A program made the translations under genes and the position numbers. Positions 17,209-26,703 of a DNA stretch of 56,552 nucleotides are shown here, piece after piece (within the stretch, counting starts at the first letter, position 1; each line of letters begins with the position of its first letter). The notes under the pieces were generated by a model. The model had not been told where the DNA came from. It saw only the letters and a program-made list of their open reading frames with translations, and did no database searches. The DNA is from Acidobacteriota bacterium (GTDB lineage: Bacteria > Acidobacteriota > UBA6911): positions 1-56,552 of the forward strand of contig JAAYAM010000034.1 in NCBI GenBank assembly GCA_012719355.1, read 5' to 3'.

Positions 17209-17235
17209 TTTTACCTGGATAGCTTTTACCTGAAT
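17209..17235 (+). repeat. Tandem direct repeat TTTTACCTGRAT before lpdA
   Basis: TTTTACCTGGAT at 17209-17220 and TTTTACCTGAAT at 17224-17235 are 12-base copies with one mismatch and a 15-base period. They could be two regulator sites in the lpdA leader or arise by chance. Confidence 0.6.
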
Positions 17236-17331
17236 CCAGAGTTCACGACCAGAGTTACCGATGTTGATCCGGGCAGGCAATAAGAACCTGCGCGCCGATG
17301 CAAACAAAGCCACGTTCCAGGAGAGGTAATC

Positions 17332-18738
17332 TTGAGCACAGAGTCCATTCTGTACGATGTTGCGGTTCTTGGCAGCGGACCGGGTGGTTACGTTGCAGCG
17401 ATTAAAGGCAGCCAGCTGGGGCTTAAAGTAGCCTTGATAGAGAAGTATTCCAAATTTGGGGGGACATGCCTGCACTGGGGATGCATTCCCACTAAAGCGC
17501 TGCTTCTTAATGCGGACCTTTATGAGAAGGCCATGCGCGGCAAGGAATATGGAATTCTTTATAAGGACATTAACCTCGACTTCAGACTCGTGAAAGCCCG
17601 CAAGGACAAGATTGTGAAGAAATTGTCCATGGGGACCGATTTCCTGATGAAGAAGAACAAGGTCGCAACGTTTCAGGGCAAGGGTAGATTGACGGCGCCG
17701 GGAACACTACAGGTTGAGGGTGACGTAACGACCGAAGTCCGGGCCAGACACACGATCCTGGCGACTGGATCGGAAGCAAAACTTCTTCCTGGTCTGGAAC
17801 TGGACGGACAGATCATCCTTACCAACAAAGAGATTCTTGATCTTGATGCCGTCCCCAAGTCGATGCTGGTGGTTGGAGCGGGTGCGGTCGGTGTCGAGTT
17901 TGCCTCCATCTTTTCCCGTTTCGGCACCGATGTGACGGTGATCGAGATGCTCCCTCGAGTGCTTCCGTTGGAAGATCACGAAATCTCGCAGGAAATCGAG
18001 CGGCTGTTGACCAAACGGCGCATCAAATTCATGACCGGTGCCCGGCTGGAAGACATCCGGATCGAGGAGGGGAAGGTGCATGCCACCGTCACTAATTCTG
18101 CGGGCGAGACAAAGGAAATGGTTGCGGAAAAGGCCCTGATAGCGGTAGGCCGACGTCCGGTCAGCGAAGAGATCGGTCTTGAGAAGCTGCACGTAGCCAC
18201 GTCGAAGGACTACATTACGGTCGACCGGAACATGCAGACGAACGTTCCCGGCATCTTCGCTATCGGGGATGTCGTTCCAACGCAGGCCCTGGCGCATCTG
18301 GCTTCACATGAAGGGATACTTGCCATGGAGCATATCGCCGGCAGGAATCCTGCGCCCATCAACTACGACCTGGTCCCCAACTGCACTTTCTGCCATCCGG
18401 AAGTTGCGAGCGTCGGTCTGACTGAGGCTGCGGCCCGCGAAAGAGGTATTGATGTAACGACGAGCAAATTTCCTTTTGCGGCTGTCAGCAAGGCGAGCAT
18501 ATTGGGCGAGAACGAGGGTTTCATAAAACTGGTCAGCGAGAAGAAATATCGACAGATCCTGGGAGTGCACATGATCGGCCCTCAGGTAACCGAGTTGATT
18601 GCCGAAGGAACGGCTTTGCTGGGGCTCGAAGCGGCGGCCGCCGACCTGTCGCATCTGATCCACGCGCATCCGACTCTTTCGGAAGGGATAATGGAGGCGG
18701 GACACGCCCTGTACAGCGGCGCCGCCATCCACATATAG
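17332..18738 (+). CDS. lpdA: Dihydrolipoyl dehydrogenase (E3)
   Basis: A 468-residue flavoprotein that reoxidises dihydrolipoyl groups with NAD+. The FAD motif GSGPGGYVAA opens it, the redox disulfide lies in GGTCLHWGCIPTKALL, the NAD fold in VVGAGAVGVEFASIF, and the active His-Glu pair in HAHPTLSEGI near the C-terminus. Start is TTG at 17332 with AGGAGAGG before it. The promoter candidate is at 17108-17136, leaving a leader near 190 bases that carries a direct repeat (17209-17235). lipB and an E2 gene follow, so it supplies E3 to that E2 and probably to the KGD protein. Confidence 0.95.
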   Translation: MSTESILYDVAVLGSGPGGYVAAIKGSQLGLKVALIEKYSKFGGTCLHWGCIPTKALLLNADLYEKAMRGKEYGILYKDINLDFRLVKARKDKIVKKLSMGTDFLMKKNKVATFQGKGRLTAPGTLQVEGDVTTEVRARHTILATGSEAKLLPGLELDGQIILTNKEILDLDAVPKSMLVVGAGAVGVEFASIFSRFGTDVTVIEMLPRVLPLEDHEISQEIERLLTKRRIKFMTGARLEDIRIEEGKVHATVTNSAGETKEMVAEKALIAVGRRPVSEEIGLEKLHVATSKDYITVDRNMQTNVPGIFAIGDVVPTQALAHLASHEGILAMEHIAGRNPAPINYDLVPNCTFCHPEVASVGLTEAAARERGIDVTTSKFPFAAVSKASILGENEGFIKLVSEKKYRQILGVHMIGPQVTELIAEGTALLGLEAAAADLSHLIHAHPTLSEGIMEAGHALYSGAAIHI

Positions 18739-18754
18739 ACCTGCGGGTGTTGAC

Positions 18755-19489
18755 GTGACTCATAGCAGGAAGTGCATTGCGGTGTGGTGTGGTGCCGTTT
18801 CATATTCCGATGCGCTGGAACTGCAGATGCGGATCTGCAACCTGAAAAAGCTCGGATTCCAGGATGATGTCCTCCTGCTGCTGGAACACCCGCCGACAAT
18901 TACGCTTGGGAGAAATGCCCATGCTGACAACCTGCTTGTCAGCGAAGAGCGTTTGAAAACGCTCGGCGTCGCCCTATGGAACGTCGACCGCGGCGGAGAT
19001 ATAACCTTTCATGGGCCCGGACAACTCGTCGGATATCCACTGCTCTCGCTGGGGCCGGGGGAGCGCGACGTTCACGGATACATGAGAAACCTGGAAGAAT
19101 CGCTGATCCGACTCCTTGCCGGTTATGGCATCGAGGGCGCCCGCAATTCAGGCTTCACCGGTGTCTGGACCGGGCGCGGGAAAATCGCCGCCATGGGAGT
19201 CCATTTGAGCAGGTGGATCACGCGGCACGGCTTTGCGCTCAACGTCAGCACGGATCTCTCTTATTACAACCTGATCGTACCGTGCGGGATCGTCGGGAAA
19301 GGGGTGACGTCAGTCGAACGTCTGATCGGTCGCGCTCCGGAATTGAGCGAAGTCGCTGAGAGGTACATTTTTGAATTCGGTTCCGTCTTTGGCCGTATCA
19401 TGGTGCAAAAGAGCAGGCGCGAGCTTTCCGCCGAACTTCTCAATTTCGAGAGGGCTCAGGAACAGGTCACCATATCCACCCCCCATTGA
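18755..19489 (+). CDS. lipB: Lipoyl(octanoyl) transferase
   Basis: A 244-residue enzyme that moves octanoyl from acyl carrier protein to the lipoyl domain Lys of E2 or GcvH. Signatures are TLGRNAHADNLL, RGGDITFHGPGQLVGYPLL, and GKIAAMGVHLSRW; the active Cys lies in YYNLIVPCGI. Start read as GTG at 18755, 16 bases after lpdA. The placement between E3 and E2 suggests that lipoylation of the following E2 is co-regulated with its production. LipA, which would insert the sulfurs, is not in the window. Confidence 0.93.
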   Translation: MTHSRKCIAVWCGAVSYSDALELQMRICNLKKLGFQDDVLLLLEHPPTITLGRNAHADNLLVSEERLKTLGVALWNVDRGGDITFHGPGQLVGYPLLSLGPGERDVHGYMRNLEESLIRLLAGYGIEGARNSGFTGVWTGRGKIAAMGVHLSRWITRHGFALNVSTDLSYYNLIVPCGIVGKGVTSVERLIGRAPELSEVAERYIFEFGSVFGRIMVQKSRRELSAELLNFERAQEQVTISTPH

Positions 19490-19566
19490 ATGCTGCGTAA
19501 CTATGGCGTGCTCCGGTTGTACAGGCACTCCGCTGAATTTACACGACTTAGGAGGTAGCACAGCCC

Positions 19567-20883
19567 ATGACGATTAAAGTGACAATGCCTCAAATGGGAG
19601 AATCCATATTTGAAGGTACAATTACCAAATGGCTGAAGAAAGTAGGCGACAGAGTTGTACGGGATGAACCTTTGTTTGAAATCTCGACCGATAAAGTGGA
19701 TTCCGAAATTCCGTCGCCGGCCTCCGGGGTCCTGAGCCAGATCCTTGTTCCGGAGGGGAAAACGGTCCAGATCAACACGGTTCTCGCCATAATCAACGGA
19801 GCAGGCGCGGAAGAGAAGGACGAGAGTATGTTTCATTCCGGCGACGTCGCGGCGCAGGAAATCCCCGAAGAAGAACCGCCCGCGAAGCCTGAACCTGTCC
19901 CGGAAGCCGAAGAGCCGCCTCCTCCTCGTGAGGCTCCGAAACCATCCGAAGTCGCGACCGGCATTCAGGCGCAGGACATCCGGACTTCGCCGCTGGTACG
20001 GAGGCTTGCCCGGGAGCACAACATCGATCTGTCCCGGATCCAGGGCACGGGGCTCGAAGGTCGAATCACGAAAGAGGACGTGCTGAATTATCTGGAGCGC
20101 ATCGAGGCGCCGCCGCGCGCCGAGGAACGAGTCGCGCCGACGCCTCCGTCGGCTCCTGCGCCGCCGCAGCCGGAACCTGTCACGTTTGCAGGCGAGAGTG
20201 AAGTCGTTCCGATGACTCCGATGCGCAAGGCCATTGCCGAACACATGGTCGCCAGCAAGAGGACGTCGGCGCACGTCCATACGATCTTTGAAATCGATAT
20301 GACGCCCATCGTGAATCTTCGGCAGAAGCACAAGAGTGATTTCGAACGAAGAGAGGGTGTCCCCCTTACTTACAGTCCGTTCTTCGCCAAAGCACTTGTC
20401 GATAATGTGCGGGAATTCCCCGTGTTCAACGCCTCGGTGTCGGGCGACGAAATCGTGTACAAGAAGCCTGTCAACCTGGGGATTGCGGTGGCTCTCGATA
20501 CCGGATTGATTGTGCCGGTCATCAAGAACGCCCATCTGAAAAGCCTCACGGGATTGGCGGTCGCGATGTACGACCTTGCCGAGCGGGCGCGCAGCAAACG
20601 GCTCAAGCCGGATGACGTGCAGAACGGGACCATCAGCATGACCAATCCCGGCAGCTTCGGGGCTCTTTTTGGAACACCGATCATCAGCCAGCCTCAGGTC
20701 GCCATCCTGGGGGTCGGAGGAATAGAGAAACGCCCCGTGGTAATCAATGATGCGATCGCAATACGATCAATGGTGTACCTTTCCCTTGCTTTTGACCACC
20801 GGGTGATTGACGGGGCCGTCGCGGATCAGTTCATGGCGAGGCTAAAGGAACGCCTGCAGTCCTGGACCAGCTGGATTGATTAG
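19567..20883 (+). CDS. Dihydrolipoamide acyltransferase (E2) with one lipoyl domain
   Basis: A 438-residue E2. Residues 1-78 are a lipoyl domain with the modified Lys in FEISTDKVDSEI. A Pro/Glu-rich linker follows to about 130, then a peripheral-subunit-binding domain (TSPLVRRLAREHNIDLSRI). After a second Pro-rich linker the catalytic domain ends with DHRVIDGAVADQF, holding the active His and Asp. A strong AGGAGG precedes the ATG. No E1 gene adjoins it; the acyl specificity (pyruvate, branched-chain or 2-oxoglutarate) cannot be settled. In actinobacteria the KGD/OdhA protein relies on exactly such an E2, so this one may serve the kgd product. Confidence 0.92.
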   Translation: MTIKVTMPQMGESIFEGTITKWLKKVGDRVVRDEPLFEISTDKVDSEIPSPASGVLSQILVPEGKTVQINTVLAIINGAGAEEKDESMFHSGDVAAQEIPEEEPPAKPEPVPEAEEPPPPREAPKPSEVATGIQAQDIRTSPLVRRLAREHNIDLSRIQGTGLEGRITKEDVLNYLERIEAPPRAEERVAPTPPSAPAPPQPEPVTFAGESEVVPMTPMRKAIAEHMVASKRTSAHVHTIFEIDMTPIVNLRQKHKSDFERREGVPLTYSPFFAKALVDNVREFPVFNASVSGDEIVYKKPVNLGIAVALDTGLIVPVIKNAHLKSLTGLAVAMYDLAERARSKRLKPDDVQNGTISMTNPGSFGALFGTPIISQPQVAILGVGGIEKRPVVINDAIAIRSMVYLSLAFDHRVIDGAVADQFMARLKERLQSWTSWID

Positions 20884-20890
20884 GAATCTG

Positions 20891-20923
20891 CCCGGACCGG
20901 AATTTCAGGAATTCCGGTCCGGG
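20891..20923. terminator. Two-way terminator hairpin between the E2 and HdrD-like genes
   Basis: A perfect 14-base stem, CCCGGACCGGAATT / AATTCCGGTCCGGG, with a five-base loop. It covers the last codons and stop of the minus-strand gene and follows the E2 stop by seven bases. No long T-run follows on either side, but the stem is very strong. Confidence 0.7.
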
Positions 20924-22905
20924 GTTTCCGTCTCGAGACCGTCGGCCAGGATTTCCGCGATATCCCTCACCTGGATGCGCTCCTCTGAATCGAGTGCTTT
21001 GACTCCGTCGCTCAGCATCGTCATGCAGAAGGGGCACTCGGAAGCAATAACCTCGGGCCGGAGCGACATCGCTTCTTCGGTTCGTTCGAGATTGATCCGT
21101 TTACCGATCTTCTCCTCCATGAACATTCTGGCGCCGCCGGCACCGCAGCAAAGGCCCCTGCTGCGCGACCGCTTCATCTCCAGAAGATCAGCGCCGGAGC
21201 CGGAGATCAGGTGCCGTGGAATATCGTAGATCGCGTTGTATCTGCCTATGTAGCAGGAGTCGTGAAACACCGTCCTGCTCCGATTTGCGGACAACCGGAG
21301 TTTGGATGAGCGGATCAGCTGCCACAGAAACTCAGTATGGTGCAGAACCTGGTAGGCAGCGCCAAAGCCCGGGTATTCATTCTTCAGGGTGTTGAAGCAG
21401 TGAGGGCAAGTCGTCACGATCCTGTTGAACGAGTAGCGATTCAGGGTTTCGACATTCTCGGTGATCAGCATCTGGGCGAGGTACTCGTTGCCGCTTCTGC
21501 GTGCCGGATCTCCGTTGCACTTTTCCTCCTTTCCCAGGATGGCGAAGTCAACTCCGGCGGCATTGAGCAGCGCAGCCATAGCACGCGAGACCTTCTGGTA
21601 GCGCGAGTCGTAGGAGCCGGCACAGCCCACCCAGTAGAGAACGTCGCACTTACCTCCTGCTTCAGCGATCGTCCTGGCGTTGAGGCCTTTCGCCCAGTCG
21701 CCTCTTGATTCAGGGCTGAAGCCCCATGGATTGAAGCTGGTCTCGAGACTCTTGTAGGCGGTTGTAAGCTCCTGCGGGAATCGTGATTCGGTCAGGACCA
21801 GCCAGCGGCGCATCTCCATGATGGCGGGAACATGCTCGATCATGACGGGGCATTCTTCCATGCAGGCGCGGCACGTCGTGCAATCCCACAACTCCTGCTC
21901 AGAGATGAAGGAATCGACCAGGCGGTGCCCGGTGAGTTCGTCCGTGCCGTCCCGGTTCAGCTCCGTCGTGCGCTGGCGTATGTTCATAATGATTTTGCGC
22001 GGACTGAGCGGCTTTCCGGTGATACTGGCAGGGCAGGCGGCGGTACATCGTCCGCAGTCGGTACAGGTAAACCCGTCGAGAAGCTGCTTCCACGTAAGGT
22101 CCTGAACGTCGGCCGCACCGTAGCTCTCGGCAGTCTCGTCTTCGAAATCGAGGCCTGACAGTTGTCCGCGAGGCTTCAGTGAGGCCAGGAAGACATTCGG
22201 GATGCTTGTGATGATATGCAGGTGCTTGGAATACGGCAGATAGTTGAGGAACCCCAGGATGACCACCAGATGCGTCCACCAGAACAGGCGCAGCCATGCG
22301 TCGGCACCGTCTGAAGAGAACAGCCCGGCAAGGCGGTTCGAAATGAAACGGGCAGGCGCGATCTCTGAAGAGGCTGCCGCGGAGGCAGAGTAGGTTCCGA
22401 ACATGGACGCCATAATGATCAGGATGAGGACAAGAACCAGTGCCGCATCCAGTCTTACAGGACCGGTGATTTCACGCCCGAAGAATCTGGCGGGAGGGAA
22501 GAGAAACCAGCGTGTCAGGGCGAAGAGACAAGACAGGATCACCAGGGCCCCGATGGTTTCCTGTAACGCCGCCAGAGGCGGGAAGAGAGGGCCCAGCATC
22601 GTGAGTGAAAACTCCGGCGCGATTCCCTGGATAACGGCCTCGACTACTGCCGAAAGCAGGATCATGAAACCCCAGAAAATGAAGAAATGCATTATTCCCG
22701 CGACAGGATCGCGGAGGAGCTTCGACTGGCCGAATGCAACGGTCAGGACATTCCAGAGCCGGGCGGGGATATTGTCGCTGCGCCTTTGGGGTTTTCCGAG
22801 AGAAAGGGCTTTGATCAGGCGCGAGCAGCTATACAGGAAGAAGCCGGCGGCGACAACTATCAGGGAGCAGAATACGAGTAACCTGAGCATTGCTAAAGAA
22901 TGCAC
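20905..22905 (-). CDS. Membrane-anchored HdrD/GlcF-like Fe-S oxidoreductase
   Basis: A 666-residue fusion. About the first 250 residues hold several membrane helices resembling NarI/HdrE cytochrome-b subunits. Next come two 4Fe-4S motifs, CTDCGRCTAACPASI and CTTCRACMEECPVMI. The last 300 residues hold two CCG domains, one in YWVGCAGSYDSRY with CPHC and one in FHDSCYIGRYN with CCGAGGARMF. Such proteins pass electrons between a soluble flavoprotein (often EtfAB or a dehydrogenase) and quinone. No etf genes are seen here. The gene diverges from the nuo operon, fitting a respiratory role. Its stop codon lies inside a strong hairpin shared with the E2 gene end. Confidence 0.87.
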   Translation of the reverse strand: MHSLAMLRLLVFCSLIVVAAGFFLYSCSRLIKALSLGKPQRRSDNIPARLWNVLTVAFGQSKLLRDPVAGIMHFFIFWGFMILLSAVVEAVIQGIAPEFSLTMLGPLFPPLAALQETIGALVILSCLFALTRWFLFPPARFFGREITGPVRLDAALVLVLILIIMASMFGTYSASAAASSEIAPARFISNRLAGLFSSDGADAWLRLFWWTHLVVILGFLNYLPYSKHLHIITSIPNVFLASLKPRGQLSGLDFEDETAESYGAADVQDLTWKQLLDGFTCTDCGRCTAACPASITGKPLSPRKIIMNIRQRTTELNRDGTDELTGHRLVDSFISEQELWDCTTCRACMEECPVMIEHVPAIMEMRRWLVLTESRFPQELTTAYKSLETSFNPWGFSPESRGDWAKGLNARTIAEAGGKCDVLYWVGCAGSYDSRYQKVSRAMAALLNAAGVDFAILGKEEKCNGDPARRSGNEYLAQMLITENVETLNRYSFNRIVTTCPHCFNTLKNEYPGFGAAYQVLHHTEFLWQLIRSSKLRLSANRSRTVFHDSCYIGRYNAIYDIPRHLISGSGADLLEMKRSRSRGLCCGAGGARMFMEEKIGKRINLERTEEAMSLRPEVIASECPFCMTMLSDGVKALDSEERIQVRDIAEILADGLETETPDRNS

Positions 22906-22945
22906 TAATCCAATGGCAAAGCAACCAGATTCCAGACTTTTCTTC

Positions 22946-22973
22946 TTGACCGGAATTGTGCCGCTTGGATAAT
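22946..22973 (+). promoter_or_regulatory. nuoA: Sigma70-like promoter of the nuo operon
   Basis: TTGACC, 16-base spacer, GATAAT. The start of transcription would be near 22980, giving a 5' leader of about 130 bases before nuoA. Confidence 0.5.
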
Positions 22974-23112
22974 CTTCAAAGTCGATTTCACCCAGACTGA
23001 CCTCAATCCACCCTGAAAATCGCTTGCAAAAATCAGGGGTGATAGGTAAGGTAAGCCGATCGAAAACGACTGTGTTCCACTCGGTTTAAGCACATCGAGC
23101 ACGGAGTGATTC

Positions 23113-23502
23113 ATGGCATTCGGGTTCGCAAGTGTTCTTCTGTTTTTCGTCATAGGTCTGATTTTCCTCGCCATCACGCTTTTCCTTTCGCGCCTGATTC
23201 AATACAAAGGGAAGCCGGGAGTTGACAAGTACATCCCTTACGAGTGCGGTGAAATACCTGAAGGGTCAGCATGGGTCAGGTTCAACATCCGCTTTTATGT
23301 CCTTGCCCTCATCTTCATTATCTTCGACGTCGAAATCCTCTTTCTCCTTCCCTGGGCCGTCGTGTTCAAGAAACTGGGATCATTCGCATTCATTGAAGGC
23401 CTGATTTTCATCGCGATTCTCGCGGTAGGGCTCGCCTACGTCTGGAAGAGGGGCGATCTCGACTGGGTGAAAGCCGGTGATCTGGAAGCGATGAAGGAAT
23501 AA
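23113..23502 (+). CDS. nuoA: NADH-quinone oxidoreductase subunit A
   Basis: A 129-residue three-helix membrane subunit of complex I. The loop after helix 1 carries the diagnostic YECGEIPEGSAWVRFN segment with its conserved Cys, at the quinone site gate. Helix 2 contains FIIFDVEILFLLPWA, with the conserved Asp and Glu. It heads the operon; GGAG lies before the ATG and a sigma70-like promoter at 22946-22973. nuoB starts 12 bases after it. Confidence 0.94.
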   Translation: MAFGFASVLLFFVIGLIFLAITLFLSRLIQYKGKPGVDKYIPYECGEIPEGSAWVRFNIRFYVLALIFIIFDVEILFLLPWAVVFKKLGSFAFIEGLIFIAILAVGLAYVWKRGDLDWVKAGDLEAMKE

Positions 23503-23514
23503 GAGGAGAACGGC

Positions 23515-24015
23515 ATGGGAATCTTGGAAGGGAAGTTCGAGGATAATGTTTTCATCACCTCTCTGGACTGGATTTTCAACTGGGCCCGTTCTTCTTCGCC
23601 GTGGCCTCTGTCGTTCGGTCTGGCCTGCTGCGCTATTGAGATGATGGCAACCGGTGCTGCGCGCTACGACCTTGCCCGTTTCGGGGCTGAGGTTTTTCGC
23701 GGGTCGCCACGGCAGGCAGATGTGATGATCGTTGCAGGGACCGTTTCGCTGAAGATGGCTTCGCGTATCAAGCGTCTCTATGATCAGATGCCCGCTCCCA
23801 AATACGTCATCTCGATGGGAAGCTGCGCGAATAAAGGCGGACCGTACTGGCAGCACGGCTACCATGTCCTGAAAGGTGTGGACCAGATCATCCCCGTGGA
23901 TGTGTACGTACCCGGTTGCCCGCCGCGTCCGGAGGCCCTGCTGGAAGGAATCATTCAGCTGCAGAACAAGATCAAACGCGAAACCCTGGCCAGGAAAAAA
24001 GAAGGTACGGTATGA
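23515..24015 (+). CDS. nuoB: NADH-quinone oxidoreductase subunit B
   Basis: A 166-residue peripheral-arm subunit carrying cluster N2, the last Fe-S centre before quinone. The Cys pair lies in [14 protein letters not shown], the third Cys in [12 protein letters not shown], and the fourth in [15 protein letters not shown]; all ligands are present. The stop overlaps the nuoC start (ATGA at 24012), which implies translational coupling. Confidence 0.95.
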   Translation: MGILEGKFEDNVFITSLDWIFNWARSSSPWPLSFGLACCAIEMMATGAARYDLARFGAEVFRGSPRQADVMIVAGTVSLKMASRIKRLYDQMPAPKYVISMGSCANKGGPYWQHGYHVLKGVDQIIPVDVYVPGCPPRPEALLEGIIQLQNKIKRETLARKKEGTV

Positions 24016-24479
24016 ATGCTCAGGAAATCGCCGCACTCCTGACGGAGAAATTCGGCGGCAGGATCATCGAGTCGAAATCCGACGGCATCAATCCCTACAG
24101 CATAGTCGATCCCGCAGCGATTCTGGAGATCAGCCGGTTTCTATGTTCCGACGAACGTCTGGCATTGGACCATCTCGAACTGCTGGGCGGAGCGGACTAC
24201 AAAGACCGGATTGAGGTCGTCTACGTGCTGTACTCCATGAAGCACCATCACCGCTATACGGTCAAATGCCGGCTCCCCCGCGAGAACCCGTCTCTGCAAA
24301 CGGTCGAATCTGTCTGGAAGGTCGCCAACTGGCACGAGCGTGAAGCTTTCGATATGTTCGGAATTGTCTTTGAGGGACATAGCGACCTGCGCCGTATTCT
24401 TTGCCCGGATGACTGGGAAGGGTATCCGCTGCGCAAGGACTACAAATACCCGACCAGCTATCGGGACATGCCTGTCTAG
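24012..24479 (+). CDS. nuoC: NADH-quinone oxidoreductase subunit C
   Basis: A 155-residue 30-kDa-type subunit of the peripheral arm. The family segment [18 protein letters not shown] and the following [19 protein letters not shown] are plain. It is a stand-alone NuoC, not the NuoCD fusion of enterobacteria. The start is the ATG at 24012 overlapping the nuoB stop; an in-frame extension further upstream lies inside nuoB and is rejected. nuoD follows after nine bases. Confidence 0.94.
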   Translation: MNAQEIAALLTEKFGGRIIESKSDGINPYSIVDPAAILEISRFLCSDERLALDHLELLGGADYKDRIEVVYVLYSMKHHHRYTVKCRLPRENPSLQTVESVWKVANWHEREAFDMFGIVFEGHSDLRRILCPDDWEGYPLRKDYKYPTSYRDMPV

Positions 24480-24488
24480 GAGGGATGA

Positions 24489-25610
24489 ATGGAAGTCGAG
24501 TACAGCGGCGACGTCATGACCTTGAACATGGGGCCGCAGCACCCTTCGACCCACGGTGTGTTACGCCTCGAGCTGAAGACCGATGGGGAGATCGTCGCGG
24601 CTGCGATACCGCACATCGGATATCTGCACCGGTGTTTTGAGAAGCATGTCGAAAACGTCGACTATGCCGGCGTGGTTCCCTACACGGACCGGATGGATTA
24701 CTGTGCCGCGATGAACATGGAACTCGGCTACGTCCTCGCGGTTGAGAAACTGATGGGAATCGAGGTGAACAACCGCGTACGCTGCATCAGGATCGTAATG
24801 GCGGAACTCGGTCGCATTGCCAGCCACCTGATCGCGGCAGGGACTTACGGCAACGACATCGGATCATTCACCCCGTTTCTCTGGTGCTTCCGCGACCGCG
24901 AGAGGATCCTCGACATGTTCGAGGAAACCTGCGGTGCGAGGCTGCTCTACAACTACAATTGGATCGGCGGCCTGATGTTCGATATCAAACCGGGGTTCGA
25001 GGATAAGCTGATCGAGTTCCTGGATTATTTCGAACCCCAGGTGGACAACCTCAACCGGCTGCTGTCGGATAACTGGATATTCATCAAGCGGACCGCCGAG
25101 GTGGGGATTCTTTCTCCCGAGACTGCCATAAGCTACGGGGTAACAGGTCCGAATCTGCGCGGCAGCGGCGTAAAGTTTGATGTGCGCCGGGATGAACCGT
25201 ATCTCGGGTACGATGAATTCGACTTTGAGATTCCGGTGGGACAGGGCGAGTACGGCCCTGTCGGTTCGTGCTGGGACCGTTACATGGTCCGGATCCGCGA
25301 GGTCAAAGAGAGCTGCAAAATCATAAGGCAGGCGGTGGCGAAGCTGACTCCGGGCGACGTGCATGAATCCATTCCCAAACGGATCAAACCCCCGGCCGGT
25401 GAAATCTACATGCGGACCGAGTGCCCGCGCGGAGAACTCGGGTATTACATCGTCAGCGACGGAGGGCTGAAGCCGTACCGGCTGAAAGTGAAGTCCCCGT
25501 GTTTCACTGTGATGAGTGCGTTCGAGGAGGTGAGCAGAGGGGCTATGATTTCCGACGTTATAGCCATTCTTGGCAGCTTCGACATCGTGCTGGGTGAGAT
25601 CGATCGATAG
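24489..25610 (+). CDS. nuoD: NADH-quinone oxidoreductase subunit D
   Basis: A 373-residue 49-kDa subunit, which with NuoB forms the quinone-reducing pocket. It starts with TLNMGPQHPSTHGVLRLEL, holding the conserved His pair of the quinone loop, then HRCFEKHVENVDY and YTDRMDY. The C-terminus carries ECPRGELGYYIVSDG. An AGGAGGG ribosome site lies before the ATG. It is related to the large subunit of [NiFe] hydrogenases but lacks the Ni-binding cysteines, as expected. Confidence 0.95.
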   Translation: MEVEYSGDVMTLNMGPQHPSTHGVLRLELKTDGEIVAAAIPHIGYLHRCFEKHVENVDYAGVVPYTDRMDYCAAMNMELGYVLAVEKLMGIEVNNRVRCIRIVMAELGRIASHLIAAGTYGNDIGSFTPFLWCFRDRERILDMFEETCGARLLYNYNWIGGLMFDIKPGFEDKLIEFLDYFEPQVDNLNRLLSDNWIFIKRTAEVGILSPETAISYGVTGPNLRGSGVKFDVRRDEPYLGYDEFDFEIPVGQGEYGPVGSCWDRYMVRIREVKESCKIIRQAVAKLTPGDVHESIPKRIKPPAGEIYMRTECPRGELGYYIVSDGGLKPYRLKVKSPCFTVMSAFEEVSRGAMISDVIAILGSFDIVLGEIDR

Positions 25611-25624
25611 TAAAGGGGACGCCG

Positions 25625-26683
25625 ATGCAGTCCATTGCGGAACTTCTTGGATTATTGCCGGGATATAGCTCGATCCCGGAGACGTATCGGGCGCTGATCC
25701 CGGTTGTGGTCAGCTGTGTCGTGATATTTGCGTGCATGGCGCTTGCCGTGCTGTTTGCAGTGTGGCTCGAAAGGAAAGTCTCGGCGCATATTCAGGACAG
25801 GCTTGGGCCGATGTATGTGGGCGGATGGCATGGCTGGGCTCAGACGCTGGCCGACGCGGTGAAGCTTCTTCTGAAAGAGGACATCGTTCCGGCCTCTGCC
25901 GATAAGCTGCTGTTCAAGGTTGCCCCGTTCGTGGTCTTCCTGGGAGCCTTTGCCGCCTTTGTCGTGATTCCGTTCGGAGCATCTTCGTTTGTGGCCGACC
26001 TGAACATCGGGCTGCTGTATGTATTTGCGGTCGGCAGTCTCTCGGTCATCGGGATCATCATGGCCGGCTGGGCGTCGAACAACAAGTACTCCCTCTACGG
26101 CGGCATGCGGGCCGCAGCCCAGATCATCAGCTATGAAATCCCGTCGGCAATCGCCATAATGACGGTCGTTATACCGGTCGGAAGCCTTTCGCTTGTTGAG
26201 ATCGTCAACGCGCAGCAGGGTGGGATACAGAACTGGTTCATCTTCCGCTATCCACCGCTTGTCTTTCTTGGATTCATTATCTACTTTATCGCTTCGCTGG
26301 CCGAGGTGAACCGCACCCCCTTCGATATCCCGGAAGCGGAATCGGAACTGGTGGCGGGATACCATACCGAATATTCGGGGATGCGCTTTGCCTTTTTCTT
26401 CCTCGCCGAGTACGCAAACATGTTTCTGGTCGCGAGTGTCGCGACTGCGCTGTTCCTCGGCGGCTGGACCTGGTTTGTTCCCGAATCGGTCGTACCGCAG
26501 TTCATTCCGGGGCCGGTCCTGTTCTTCGGAAAGGTGCTGGCGCTGGTCTTTGTGCAGATGTGGCTGCGCTGGTCGCTGCCGCGGCTGCGTGTAGACCAGC
26601 TGATGTATCTGAGCTGGAAAGTACTACTTCCCGCTTCCCTCGCTCTGGTGCTGGGCGTGGGCTGGGTGACGGTTTACTGGTAA
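25625..26683 (+). CDS. nuoH: NADH-quinone oxidoreductase subunit H
   Basis: A 352-residue, eight-helix membrane subunit that joins the quinone pocket to the proton-pumping arm. Marks are VWLERKVSAHIQDRLGPMYVG, the loop LLLKEDIVPASADKLLF, the EIPSAIAIM helix, and NRTPFDIPEAESELVAGYH, which holds the charged loop at the quinone entry. AAAGGGG precedes the ATG. nuoI follows after 20 bases. Confidence 0.95.
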   Translation: MQSIAELLGLLPGYSSIPETYRALIPVVVSCVVIFACMALAVLFAVWLERKVSAHIQDRLGPMYVGGWHGWAQTLADAVKLLLKEDIVPASADKLLFKVAPFVVFLGAFAAFVVIPFGASSFVADLNIGLLYVFAVGSLSVIGIIMAGWASNNKYSLYGGMRAAAQIISYEIPSAIAIMTVVIPVGSLSLVEIVNAQQGGIQNWFIFRYPPLVFLGFIIYFIASLAEVNRTPFDIPEAESELVAGYHTEYSGMRFAFFFLAEYANMFLVASVATALFLGGWTWFVPESVVPQFIPGPVLFFGKVLALVFVQMWLRWSLPRLRVDQLMYLSWKVLLPASLALVLGVGWVTVYW

Positions 26684-26703
26684 AGGATTCAAGAGGAATT
26701 CTT

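Noticed and set aside
19501-20535. A 344-codon frame on the minus strand opposite the E2 gene
   Set aside because: Arg/Asp-rich low-complexity shadow of the E2 Pro/Glu linkers and catalytic domain.
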